Shown here piece after piece: positions 55,749 to 63,897 of a stretch of 64,000 nucleotides of DNA. The notes beneath the pieces are model-generated. The model ran no database searches. It was not told the DNA's origin and worked only from the letters and a program-made list of their open reading frames with translations. Origin of the DNA: Halomonas sp. GFAJ-1 (GTDB lineage Bacteria; Pseudomonadota; Gammaproteobacteria; Pseudomonadales; Halomonadaceae). The stretch lies in the NCBI GenBank assembly GCA_002966495.1, contig CP016490.1, forward strand, positions 806,001-870,000. The letters run 5' to 3'. Both the position numbers and the translations under genes were made by a program. Each line of letters begins with the position of its first letter. Position 1 is the stretch's first letter.

Positions 55749-56579
55749 ATGAAAACAACGATTGTAATATTTTTAATTCTCCTGCTTAGCGGTTGCGCTG
55801 GTGTAGTAGCCAATTCAGAAAATTTAGAAGGCGCACAGGCAACATTAACGCCACGTGGCGCTACCTATCAAGATTTAGTCTCTCTTCCTCCTCCCGCAGG
55901 ACGAATTTTTGTATCTGTCTATGATTTTCGTGATCAAACAGGACAATATCGACCAGCGCCAGCTAGTACGTTCTCTACAGCTGTAACACAAGGGGCCGCT
56001 GCGATGCTTACCGGCGCACTAGCAGACTCGGGTTGGTTTATTCCACTGGAGCGGGTGGGGTTGCAAAACCTACTTACCGAACGGCGAATTATCCGCGCTG
56101 AATTTGAACGTTTTGGCCAGCCAGATACACTCCCTTCACTTAGAGCGGCTTCGGTAATGCTAGAAGGCGGCATTATTGCCTATGAATCTAATATTCGAAC
56201 CGGTGGAGCAGGTGCTGAGTACTTTGGGATTGGCGCTTCAGGGCAGTATCAAGTTGACCAAGTCACCGTTAATTTAAGGGCTGTTGAAATATCAACAGGT
56301 GAAGTGCTAGCTAACGTTACAACCACCAAAACTATCTATTCGAAAGAGCTTCGAGCAGGCGTTTATCGCTTTATTGATTTTCGTCGCCTCCTTGAAGCAG
56401 AAGCTGGCATCACCACCAATGAGCCAGTACAGCTAGCGGTGATGTCTGCTATCGAGTCGGCAGTTATTCATTTGATTGCTCGCGGCGTGGAAAATAGCTT
56501 ATGGAACTTACAGCCTAATACCAACATGCAAGACACCGTTTTAGGCGAATACCTGAACGCCACGATACCAATGCTTTAA
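55749..56579 (+). CDS. csgG: Curli secretion channel CsgG
   Basis: An outer-membrane nonameric lipoprotein pore that exports curlin. The 276-residue precursor has lipobox LLSGC (Cys16), then LPPPAGRIFVSVYDFRDQTGQY, GAAAMLTGALADSGWFIPLER, LLTERRIIRAEF and MLEGGIIAYESNIRTGGAGAEYFGIG, all family signatures. A gap of 91 bp separates it from csgF, with AAGGGG before the ATG. Confidence 0.95.
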   Translation: MKTTIVIFLILLLSGCAGVVANSENLEGAQATLTPRGATYQDLVSLPPPAGRIFVSVYDFRDQTGQYRPAPASTFSTAVTQGAAAMLTGALADSGWFIPLERVGLQNLLTERRIIRAEFERFGQPDTLPSLRAASVMLEGGIIAYESNIRTGGAGAEYFGIGASGQYQVDQVTVNLRAVEISTGEVLANVTTTKTIYSKELRAGVYRFIDFRRLLEAEAGITTNEPVQLAVMSAIESAVIHLIARGVENSLWNLQPNTNMQDTVLGEYLNATIPML

Positions 56580-56641
56580 TTTTTCATATGTTGTAATAGA
56601 TTCGACAATATATAGCAAAGCATACTCATAAATCTAGTGAC

Positions 56642-56667
56642 GGCTACCTTATATGGGTAGCCTTTTT
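56642..56667 (+). terminator. Terminator after csgG
   Basis: GGCTACC and GGTAGCC pair around a 7-nt loop, followed by TTTTT. It ends the csgDEFG unit. The following gap to csgB (56668-56879) is AT-rich and must hold the csgBA promoter; TATAAA near 56790 is a candidate -10. Confidence 0.75.
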
Positions 56668-56879
56668 AGGTAAATAACCAAAAAAGTCATACTCAGACAA
56701 AATATCTGATCAAAAAATTAGTCAACTAGAAATTAAATAATACATTAACAGTTATAGGTTTATTAACTACCAACTTAAGCTAAACAATATAAAAACTTAC
56801 GATGGCATGAATCCTCCAATAGTCCAAACTCAACACAAGAAACAAAAAGATACAAAAAGTTTCAGAAGAGGATAGAGTA

Positions 56880-57419
56880 ATGAATGGGCTTACCTATAAG
56901 CGCTTTTACAAACAACAAATAGCTGTTGTGGTAAGTGCTATTAGTTTAATCGTCGCGGGCGCAACGATAAGCCCTGTGCACGCAAACAACTTAGAAGATG
57001 TTTTTGAGTCAGGGCGCGTTCTCCAATATGCGAATAGTATTGCCACCAGCCAGTCCCAAGGCAACACCAGTATTATTCAGCAAATTGGTGATAATAACCG
57101 AGCAAGTGTTGTTCAATCACGCTCTGCAAACTACCAGCTAGGTAACTTTGCTCATATTTATCAACGGGGAAATCAAAACCAAGCCAGTATTCAACAAGAG
57201 AATGGCAGCAATATCGGCATTATATTGCAAGTAGGCAACAACCATGTTGCTAACATTAAACAACTTGGCAATAGCTTTTCATTAGATGCCAATATTCACC
57301 AAATCGGTTTTAGCAGTGATATTACGCTTTCACAATCGGGCAGCGGCTTACGTAGCATCAGCGTCGAACAACAGAACTTCTCGGGGCAGGCACGGCCAGT
57401 CGCTATCGATACCTACTGA
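56880..57419 (+). CDS. csgB: Curlin minor subunit (nucleator) CsgB
   Basis: A 179-residue precursor with a signal peptide (about 1-36) and about five curlin repeats of the type N..A.I.Q.G (GNTSIIQQIGDNNRASVVQS, GNQNQASIQQENGSN, GNNHVANIKQLGNS). It is expected to be held at the cell surface by CsgF and to template CsgA amyloid growth. AGAGGATAGAGTA gives a good ribosome site. It lies 60 bp before the larger csgA. Confidence 0.88.
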   Translation: MNGLTYKRFYKQQIAVVVSAISLIVAGATISPVHANNLEDVFESGRVLQYANSIATSQSQGNTSIIQQIGDNNRASVVQSRSANYQLGNFAHIYQRGNQNQASIQQENGSNIGIILQVGNNHVANIKQLGNSFSLDANIHQIGFSSDITLSQSGSGLRSISVEQQNFSGQARPVAIDTY

Positions 57420-57479
57420 GTTGACAAAAGTCTCTCAGTAAACAACCAAAGCAAGACGATCGAAAAAAGGGGAAAGACC

Positions 57480-58730
57480 ATGAAACTTCAAATGACCGCA
57501 CTCGCCGCTGCTGTTAGCCTTGCTTTAAGTGGTGCTGCTTTTGCTCAACAAACGGTACAAGAACAAAATAACTTACAATACAATAGTGTTACATCACCAG
57601 CTCAAGGGGGAGGGTGGGGGCTAGATAACTTGAACACCCCCATCGATAATGATGCATGGACAACGTCAGGTTTCCCTATACCTCGTAACGGTGAGTTCAG
57701 TGGTTTTCAGGGTGATCTAGATGCTATGACCGGAAGTACAGCTAATGGTAATGAGTCAACCATTAATCAGACAACAACTTTATCAAGTACAACTGGCAAC
57801 GTTGCAAGTGTATTGCAGGGCGGTGGCACTGACAACCAATCAACAGTAACGCAAAATAAAACCGGTACGGGTGATGCATTAAGCGCTTATGTTGATCAAC
57901 AAGGTAACGACAACGTCTCCTCTGTTGAGCAAGACTTAAGCTATGATGCAACAGCTAACGTATTCCAAGACGGCAATGCTAACCAAGCACGTGTAACTCA
58001 GTTGGGAGCAAATCAAAACCGTGCTCAAATTTCACAAACAGGTGCTGATCATAAATCGATTATTGAGCAAGGGATTTTAACGGGCGGAGCCTCTGGTAAC
58101 GTTGCATGGTCAGAGCAAAGTGGTGCAGCTAACGAAAGCTTCATTAAACAAGGCCGCCAAGATAACTATGCTGACGCACAGCAGCACGGAAATGATGGTC
58201 TAAACATGATGCGTCAACGTGGTAACGATAACGATGCATATTTAATGCAAACTGGCAATGACAATGAGTCTTACGTCTTCCAAGATAGTCGTAATGCAGG
58301 CGCAGGCAACTCAGCAGTTATCACGCAATCAGGCAGCGATAACGACTCTTACGCAGACCAAGTCGGCGGTGGTAACGAAGTAACAGTCACACAAAGTGGT
58401 AATGATGCACTTTCTACTATTTACCAACGGGGCGATAATAACGTTGCTGATGTTTCTCAATCAGGAGGATTTGACGCATCAAACATCCTACAGTTTGGTG
58501 ACGGCCATGAAGCCAACGTTATACAATCTGGCAATGGCGTCTATAACACTATCAATGAATCGCATATTTTACAAACCGGCAGCGCCAGTCATTTTGCTTC
58601 CGTTACTCAACAGCACGTAGGTTCTGGTTGGAATAACATTTCCACTATAACCCAAGATAGCGCAGCCAATGCCTCTGCTACTGTTAATCAAATGGGAAGT
58701 GGCAACCGGGCTTCTACCATCCAGTACTAA
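57480..58730 (+). CDS. csgA: Curlin major subunit CsgA, greatly enlarged
   Basis: The main curli fibre subunit. The 416-residue precursor has a signal peptide ending AFA at residue 23, a non-repetitive Asn/Gly-rich segment (about 24-90) and then about 27 units of roughly 11 residues ending in Gln, such as GNDNDAYLMQT, GSDNDSYADQV and GDNNVADVSQS. Two units make one curlin repeat, so this has about 13 repeats against 5 in the 151-residue E. coli CsgA. Units are Asp-rich, as expected for an extracellular protein of a halophile. AGGGG precedes the ATG. Confidence 0.9.
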   Translation: MKLQMTALAAAVSLALSGAAFAQQTVQEQNNLQYNSVTSPAQGGGWGLDNLNTPIDNDAWTTSGFPIPRNGEFSGFQGDLDAMTGSTANGNESTINQTTTLSSTTGNVASVLQGGGTDNQSTVTQNKTGTGDALSAYVDQQGNDNVSSVEQDLSYDATANVFQDGNANQARVTQLGANQNRAQISQTGADHKSIIEQGILTGGASGNVAWSEQSGAANESFIKQGRQDNYADAQQHGNDGLNMMRQRGNDNDAYLMQTGNDNESYVFQDSRNAGAGNSAVITQSGSDNDSYADQVGGGNEVTVTQSGNDALSTIYQRGDNNVADVSQSGGFDASNILQFGDGHEANVIQSGNGVYNTINESHILQTGSASHFASVTQQHVGSGWNNISTITQDSAANASATVNQMGSGNRASTIQY

Positions 58731-58752
58731 TCCTTGGTTAACCAATGCTCTC

Positions 58753-58778
58753 AAACCGCCCTATCGGGGCGGTTTTTT
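58753..58778 (+). terminator. Rho-independent terminator after csgA
   Basis: AACCGCCC and GGGGCGGTT pair around a short loop, followed by TTTTT. It closes the curli locus. Confidence 0.9.
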
Positions 58779-58795
58779 GTGTTTTTATTTAATCG

Positions 58796-59173
58796 TTAAC
58801 GTACCATTACCGTTAAGGTGCCGCCTTTCCCTTGGGTAGAGGAGCGCGAGCGGTTACTACCTTTAACGATATCTACTTCTAAACGCTCGTCATCACTTAG
58901 CAGTTTTACCGTGCCTACTAAGGTGGAGCCTTCAAAGGTAAATTCAGCAGGAACTGTGCCGCGTGTTTCGGGGTGTTCAATGGTTTCATCGTTATGAGTG
59001 ATACGCCACTCGGCGGAAAATTCAGCGCCTGGCGAGCCACTCATTGTAATGTGAATCTTTGTCATAGCTTGCTCCTGTGCAGCAGTTGCGCTTAAGGGTA
59101 CACCCAGGGTAGTTACAGCGGTTAAAAGTGCGTAATTAAACAATTTACCATGCCAAGCCGTTTGCCCTTTCAT
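58796..59173 (-). CDS. Secreted small beta-rich protein, unknown
   Basis: A 125-residue predicted periplasmic protein. It has a signal-like N-terminus (basic start, hydrophobic 12-28, SATAA cleavage region) and a mature part of about 90 residues with alternating strand-like stretches (KIHITMSGSPGAEFSAEWRI, GSTLVGTVKLL, RLEVDIVKGSN, TLTVMVR) and no cysteine in the mature part. I do not recognise the family. It converges on csgA, occupying the place where a csgC-like chaperone could be, but lacks the CxC motif of CsgC. It could be an unrelated housekeeping protein next to hemL. Confidence 0.7.
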   Translation of the reverse strand: MKGQTAWHGKLFNYALLTAVTTLGVPLSATAAQEQAMTKIHITMSGSPGAEFSAEWRITHNDETIEHPETRGTVPAEFTFEGSTLVGTVKLLSDDERLEVDIVKGSNRSRSSTQGKGGTLTVMVR

Positions 59174-59194
59174 GCTTGCCTACCTCATTAACCA

Positions 59195-59223
59195 CAAGAG
59201 CCGCTCACAATGAGCGGCTCTTG
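59195..59223. terminator. Hairpin between hemL and the small secreted protein gene
   Basis: CAAGAGCCGCTCA and TGAGCGGCTCTTG form a perfect 13-bp stem with a 3-nt loop. Neither side has a U-tract, so it may be a weak terminator or an mRNA-stabilising stem downstream of hemL. Confidence 0.5.
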
Positions 59224-59260
59224 CAGTGTAGCAGTAGAAGCAGACCTCCGTTACTTTGCG

Positions 59261-60541
59261 TTACATAACAGAGAAGGCTTTTTCTGCGGCATCCAAGGTG
59301 AGCTGAATATCTTCCGGTGTATGAGCGCTAGACATAAAGCCAGCTTCATAAGCGGAAGGAGCAAGATACACACCGTGGTCGAGCATGGCGCCAAAGAAGC
59401 GACGGAAAGCGTCAGGGTTGCAAGCGGTGGCCTGAGCAAAGTTATCCACACGGGATTGCGACGTAAAGAAAACGCCAAACATGCCGCCTGCGGATTGGGT
59501 CATCATCGGAACACGCGCTGCGTTAGCACGCTCTTGCAAACCAGTACAAAGCGTTTGCACCCGTTGAGTCAGCGCATCATGGAAGCCTGGCATCTGGAGC
59601 TTGGTTAACAGAGTAACCCCTGCGGCCATGGCCAGCGGATTACCGGAAAGCGTACCCGCCTGATAAACCGGTCCCAGCGGCGAGATATTTTGCATAATTT
59701 CGCGTTTACCGCCAAACGCCCCGACGGGCATGCCACCGCCAACAATTTTACCTAAGCAGGTGAGGTCGGGCGTGACACCGTAATGTGCTTGAGCACCACC
59801 TAACGCGACCCGGAAGCCAGTCATGACTTCATCAAAAATCAAGATGCTGCCGGATTCATTACACACCCGGCGCAACGTTTCCAAGAAACCAGGCTGGGGG
59901 GGAATACAGTTCATATTGCCCGCAACCGGCTCCACGATAATACAGGCAATCTGCTCACCGATTTCTGCAAAACACGCCTCAACCCCTTCAGGGTCGTTAA
60001 ACGAGAGGGTAATGGTGTGTTCAGCAAGTGAAGCGGGCACACCGGGCGAGCTGGGTTCGCCGTGAGTTAACGCGCCGGAACCCGCCTTAACAAGCAGTGA
60101 GTCCGAGTGGCCGTGGTAATTACCTTCAAATTTAACAATCTTGTCCCGTCCTGTCGTACCTCGTGCTAGGCGAATGGCCGACATCGTCGCCTCAGTGCCC
60201 GAGCTGGTCATGCGCACCATCTCCATGGTGGGGATCATCTCGCAGAGAAGATCCGCCATGGTGGTTTCAACCGCCGTTGGCGTACCGAAGGAGAGGCCGT
60301 TATCCAGTCGCGCGCGCACTGCTGCCAGTACGTCTTGGTCAGCATGACCAGTAATCATCGGCCCCCAGGAGCCAACATAATCTACGTAGCGGTTACCCTC
60401 CACATCAAACAGATAAGCGCCTTGAGCACGCTCCATAAATACTGGTGGGCGATGTAAGCCTTTAAACGCACGGACAGGCGAGTTAACGCCACCCGGGATA
60501 TGGCGACTCGCGAGGTCAAACAGTTCAGCAGATGTGGTCAT
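59261..60541 (-). CDS. hemL: Glutamate-1-semialdehyde 2,1-aminomutase
   Basis: PLP enzyme making 5-aminolevulinate, the precursor of heme. The 426-residue protein has HIPGGVNSPVRAFKG, SSGTEATMSAIRLARG, FDEVMTGFRVALGGAQ and the PLP-lysine segment LGKIVGGGMPVGAFGG. GAGGATGCC precedes the ATG. hemJ, also for heme synthesis, lies 0.8 kb upstream in the same direction, beyond thiD. Confidence 0.96.
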   Translation of the reverse strand: MTTSAELFDLASRHIPGGVNSPVRAFKGLHRPPVFMERAQGAYLFDVEGNRYVDYVGSWGPMITGHADQDVLAAVRARLDNGLSFGTPTAVETTMADLLCEMIPTMEMVRMTSSGTEATMSAIRLARGTTGRDKIVKFEGNYHGHSDSLLVKAGSGALTHGEPSSPGVPASLAEHTITLSFNDPEGVEACFAEIGEQIACIIVEPVAGNMNCIPPQPGFLETLRRVCNESGSILIFDEVMTGFRVALGGAQAHYGVTPDLTCLGKIVGGGMPVGAFGGKREIMQNISPLGPVYQAGTLSGNPLAMAAGVTLLTKLQMPGFHDALTQRVQTLCTGLQERANAARVPMMTQSAGGMFGVFFTSQSRVDNFAQATACNPDAFRRFFGAMLDHGVYLAPSAYEAGFMSSAHTPEDIQLTLDAAEKAFSVM

Positions 60542-60577
60542 GGCATCCTCAATATAAATGGTTTACCGCCAATGAGA

Positions 60578-61387
60578 TCAAAAACGTACAGGGTATGGCA
60601 AGCGATTGGGCAAGCACTGACCACTGGGTGGCTGATAGCCTTGAGACAGGCTTTCCCAGGTAAAGTGCTGCGCCTGTTCACAAGCCGATGGTAAGCGCTC
60701 ACCCACGGCTAATCGTGCAGCAATTGCTGATGCGAGCGTGCAGCCAGAGCCGTGAAAGATTTCTGGTAAGCGAGGCCATTGCCACTGGCGGGTGGTATCT
60801 GGTGAGTGGAGGGTATGTATCACTTGCTGCGTGTTGCCCGGCAGAGGGTCGTCGGTTGCCGTCACTAAAATCGCTTGGCAACCCTTTGATAGTAAGACCA
60901 CAGCACGCGCCGTATCGTCAAAAGGCGCGGTGACCTCAGGTGTCAGCGCAGCAAGCTCAAAACGGTTGGGGGTTAAAATATCCACAAGGGGTAATAAACG
61001 GTCCACATACAGTTTCTGCAAAGCAGGTGTGGATAACTCAGTTCCCCCCCCTGCTTTAAGCACCGGGTCAGCCACCACCGGTACGCCTGGAAACCGGCGA
61101 ATAATTTGCTCTGCCGCACGCAGCGTTGGCTCATCGGCTAGTAGGCCAAGTTTAATCGCGGCAATCTGCATATCACCTAACGCCTCGGCCATTTGGCGCA
61201 TGGCGCCGGGATCGGCGGGTAAAATTCGCATCACATCGTGACAATTTTGCACGGTTAGCGCGGTAGGGATTGTCACCGCCCAACCGCCACAGGCCCTAAT
61301 CGCTTCACTATCGGCCACTAGCCCAGCACCGCCGGTTGGGTCGTGGCCTGCAAGCACTAATACCACGGGAGGAAGAGGTTGGCGCAT
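60578..61387 (-). CDS. thiD: Hydroxymethylpyrimidine (phosphate) kinase
   Basis: Phosphorylates HMP and HMP-P for thiamine synthesis. The 269-residue ribokinase-fold protein has VLVLAGHDPTGGAGLVADSEA, VPVVADPVLKAGGG, the ADP site LLSKGCQAILVT and the anion hole GSGCTLASAIAA. The ATG at 61387 overlaps the hemJ stop by one base; the frame begins with an upstream TTG. I saw no thiamine riboswitch in front of it. Confidence 0.92.
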   Translation of the reverse strand: MRQPLPPVVLVLAGHDPTGGAGLVADSEAIRACGGWAVTIPTALTVQNCHDVMRILPADPGAMRQMAEALGDMQIAAIKLGLLADEPTLRAAEQIIRRFPGVPVVADPVLKAGGGTELSTPALQKLYVDRLLPLVDILTPNRFELAALTPEVTAPFDDTARAVVLLSKGCQAILVTATDDPLPGNTQQVIHTLHSPDTTRQWQWPRLPEIFHGSGCTLASAIAARLAVGERLPSACEQAQHFTWESLSQGYQPPSGQCLPNRLPYPVRF

Positions 61388-61818
61388 CAAAAGGGCTTCA
61401 CCACCGCAAGAATAATAATTGCGATTAACGCAATGACGGGCGCTTCGTTAAACCAGCGGAAAAACACGTGGCTTTTGGTGCAGCGGGCTTGTTCAAATTG
61501 TTTTAAATAAATGAGACATATATGGTGATAAGCGATCAGCAGCGCGACCAGCGCTAACTTGGCGTGCATCCAGCCTTGGCTAAACCACGCGGGCACCAAA
61601 TAGAGCAGCCAACCGCCAAAGATCAGTACCACAATCATTGAGGGCGTCATAATGCCCCGATACAGCTTACGCTCCATGGTTTTGAAATAGCCTATGGCCT
61701 GTTCATCGCCTTTGTCCCGGGCCATGGCGTGGTAAACGTATAGGCGCGGTAAATAAAATAGCGCGGCAAACCAAGTGATAACAGCCATTAAATGAATGGC
61801 TTTTATCCATAAATACAT
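61387..61818 (-). CDS. hemJ: Protoporphyrinogen oxidase HemJ
   Basis: A 143-residue inner-membrane protein with four hydrophobic helices. Family landmarks are the conserved His in WIKAIHLMAVITWFA, LPRLYVYHA, ERKLYRGIMTPSMIV, WMHAKLALVALLIAYHH and FFRWFNEAPV. HemJ oxidises protoporphyrinogen IX late in heme synthesis. It is co-translated with thiD. Confidence 0.9.
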   Translation of the reverse strand: MYLWIKAIHLMAVITWFAALFYLPRLYVYHAMARDKGDEQAIGYFKTMERKLYRGIMTPSMIVVLIFGGWLLYLVPAWFSQGWMHAKLALVALLIAYHHICLIYLKQFEQARCTKSHVFFRWFNEAPVIALIAIIILAVVKPF

Positions 61819-61868
61819 GGTCTCTCCTTAGGCGGTGGGGTCATTGCTGGAAAATAGCAGCATGGGAT

Positions 61869-63683
61869 TCAGTGCTTTTTTTCAGTGCTGTGATTTTCAA
61901 CACTGAGTGGGTCAACGTAGTGATAGTAACGCTCGATGGCATCACGGGTAATGATACCTGAAATACGCTGATGCTTTGGTCGATTGCCGTGTACCACGTA
62001 GAGCGCATCCAGGGTATCCGCCTGCAATGTTAAAAACGCTTCCGAAAGCGTTGCCTGCAAAGCGATAGGCGACATCTCTAGACGCTGCCCAGGAACTTCA
62101 AGCAAGTCGATCAATTCATCTTCTCGTGGGGTTTCTCCCTCAAGCGCTTTATCGTGCTCCAGCAACCAGCGGGCAAGTTCCGCAGCCTTTAACGCCAGCA
62201 CCGGTTTTTCACTGCTTGAGCGCTCAATCACCAGCCAAACGGGGCTAGTTTCTAACAAACGACGGGCATGGGCTGGCGTTATCATGCGCTCAGTACGCAC
62301 CAGCTGCCGCTCCATCACCGCGGGCACAGAAACCCGCGAAAGCGCCTGCATCAACGGCTGCTGAAGGGGGTGCAAACCGTAACGTACCGAGCTAATAAAA
62401 AAGCCCTCACAGCCTATTAGCTGGCGTGACGTTAAGCAGGCCACTACGACCACTAACATGCCCGGCAGCATAATGTTCGGCGAGTGGGTTAGCTCAAGCA
62501 GCGCCATCAACGCTGCCAGCGGCGCTTGAAGCACCGCCCCCATCATCGCTGCCATCCCCAGCATGGCATACACCCCAGGGTCTGCGGCTTTATCTGGCCA
62601 TAGCCAACCGCCTAACATCCCCCCTAACGCGCCAGTGGCAGCGCCTATCACTAGTACCGGGCCAATAATGCCAATGGGTACTCCCCCCGCGACGGTAATC
62701 GCGGTAATCAGCAGTTTGGCAATCATCAGGGCAAACAGCACATTGAGTTCAAGCTGATTATTAAGTGCCGCGGCAACGCTGTCGTAACCAATGCCCTGCA
62801 CTTCGGGAAACCACCAGGCCACGGCGCCGGTTGCAACACCCACCAGCGCTAAGCGCAGCCATAGTGGCCACGCCTGCAGCTGTTGGCTGCGAGATATGTG
62901 AATGAACAGCCCCGCCAACAGGCCAATCACCAACCCTATCACCACCACCCAAGGCAGGTTCATCAATGAACCCAACGCCACTTCGGGGATACGAAATGCG
63001 GGTTCGTTGCCATAAGCCATTTGGGCCACCAGCGCGCCCATGGTCGATGCCAGAATAACCGGCATAAAGCTCATCAGGGTGTACTCCATCATCACCACCT
63101 CCATGGCGAAGATCACCCCAGCAATCGGCGTGTTAAACGAGGCTGAAATGCCCGCGGCGGTACCGCAGGCAACTAATACGCGCAGGCTATTGTTAGGCAA
63201 GCGAAGCTTAAGACCTAAGCCGCTGGATGCAGCAGCGCCCAAGTGGATAGCAGGCCCTTCACGCCCAGCAGAAAGCCCACCTAAAACAGACACTGCCCCC
63301 ACCCACCACTGGTTTAACCAGTTGCGCAGGGGAAAACGCCCTTGGTGATAGGTAAGGCGCTCAATGACATGCCCTACCCCCAACTTACGTGCCGTGGCTT
63401 TTTGACGATATAGCAGCGTGCCCACGAGGCTTACCGCTACTATTGGCAGTAGCGCCCGCAGCCATGGTGCCAAACCTTCAAAGGCTTCCGGGTCACCCTC
63501 AGGCATATAGAGCGCCGCGCCCGCCTCGAGCAGTAAGCGAAAGGCTACCATCAACGCGCCAGTAATCACTCCTGACATCAGCCCCAGCACGCATAGCTGC
63601 GGTAGGGCATCCACGTTCGCTAATTGGCGACGAAAACTCTCTAAGGTGAAATCTGATCGGGAAAAGCGTGCCACAGCGACCAT
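61869..63683 (-). CDS. CLC-family anion channel/transporter with C-terminal CBS-like region
   Basis: A 604-residue membrane protein with about ten to twelve helices (about 30-435) and a C-terminal cytosolic region (about 440-604) resembling a CBS pair. The gating glutamate is kept in GREGPAIHLGA (Glu142), but the first filter motif GSGIP reads GVGHV (102-106), and the third, GxFxP, reads IIGPVL. Anion selectivity may therefore differ from classic Cl-/H+ exchangers. No obvious partner gene is adjacent. Confidence 0.88.
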   Translation of the reverse strand: MVAVARFSRSDFTLESFRRQLANVDALPQLCVLGLMSGVITGALMVAFRLLLEAGAALYMPEGDPEAFEGLAPWLRALLPIVAVSLVGTLLYRQKATARKLGVGHVIERLTYHQGRFPLRNWLNQWWVGAVSVLGGLSAGREGPAIHLGAAASSGLGLKLRLPNNSLRVLVACGTAAGISASFNTPIAGVIFAMEVVMMEYTLMSFMPVILASTMGALVAQMAYGNEPAFRIPEVALGSLMNLPWVVVIGLVIGLLAGLFIHISRSQQLQAWPLWLRLALVGVATGAVAWWFPEVQGIGYDSVAAALNNQLELNVLFALMIAKLLITAITVAGGVPIGIIGPVLVIGAATGALGGMLGGWLWPDKAADPGVYAMLGMAAMMGAVLQAPLAALMALLELTHSPNIMLPGMLVVVVACLTSRQLIGCEGFFISSVRYGLHPLQQPLMQALSRVSVPAVMERQLVRTERMITPAHARRLLETSPVWLVIERSSSEKPVLALKAAELARWLLEHDKALEGETPREDELIDLLEVPGQRLEMSPIALQATLSEAFLTLQADTLDALYVVHGNRPKHQRISGIITRDAIERYYHYVDPLSVENHSTEKKH

Positions 63684-63788
63684 CCTTGCGCTTAGGTTAC
63701 GAAGGGTTCTATCAGGGTACCCGAGTTAGCTAACACAGTGGTTATTAGGGTTCGTACCATTGAGCGCTCTTATGGGGGACGCCTCTTG

Positions 63789-63805
63789 TGTATCATAGCT
63801 TGATA
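63789..63805. promoter_or_regulatory. Inverted repeat upstream of argC
   Basis: GTATCA-N5-TGATAC in the 214-bp gap between clcA-like and argC. It does not look like an ARG box. It could be an operator or part of a promoter. The rest of 63684-63897 shows no supported gene. Confidence 0.3.
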
Positions 63806-63897
63806 CGCTTCGACAGCCTGTTTCCATTTAATAAGGCTGTTTATGACTAGCGCTTTATTGTTAAGACATAACGTGCTCAACGCGCAAGGAGTGGTTT

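Noticed and set aside
57760..58730. Direct repeats resembling a CRISPR array or tandem satellite
   Set aside because: The repetition is at protein level, about 33 bp per unit with divergent DNA, and is explained by curlin strands. There are no identical repeats with unique spacers.
60578..61390. Possible TPP riboswitch for thiD
   Set aside because: thiD overlaps hemJ by one base, leaving no leader, and no THI-box sequence is seen before hemJ.
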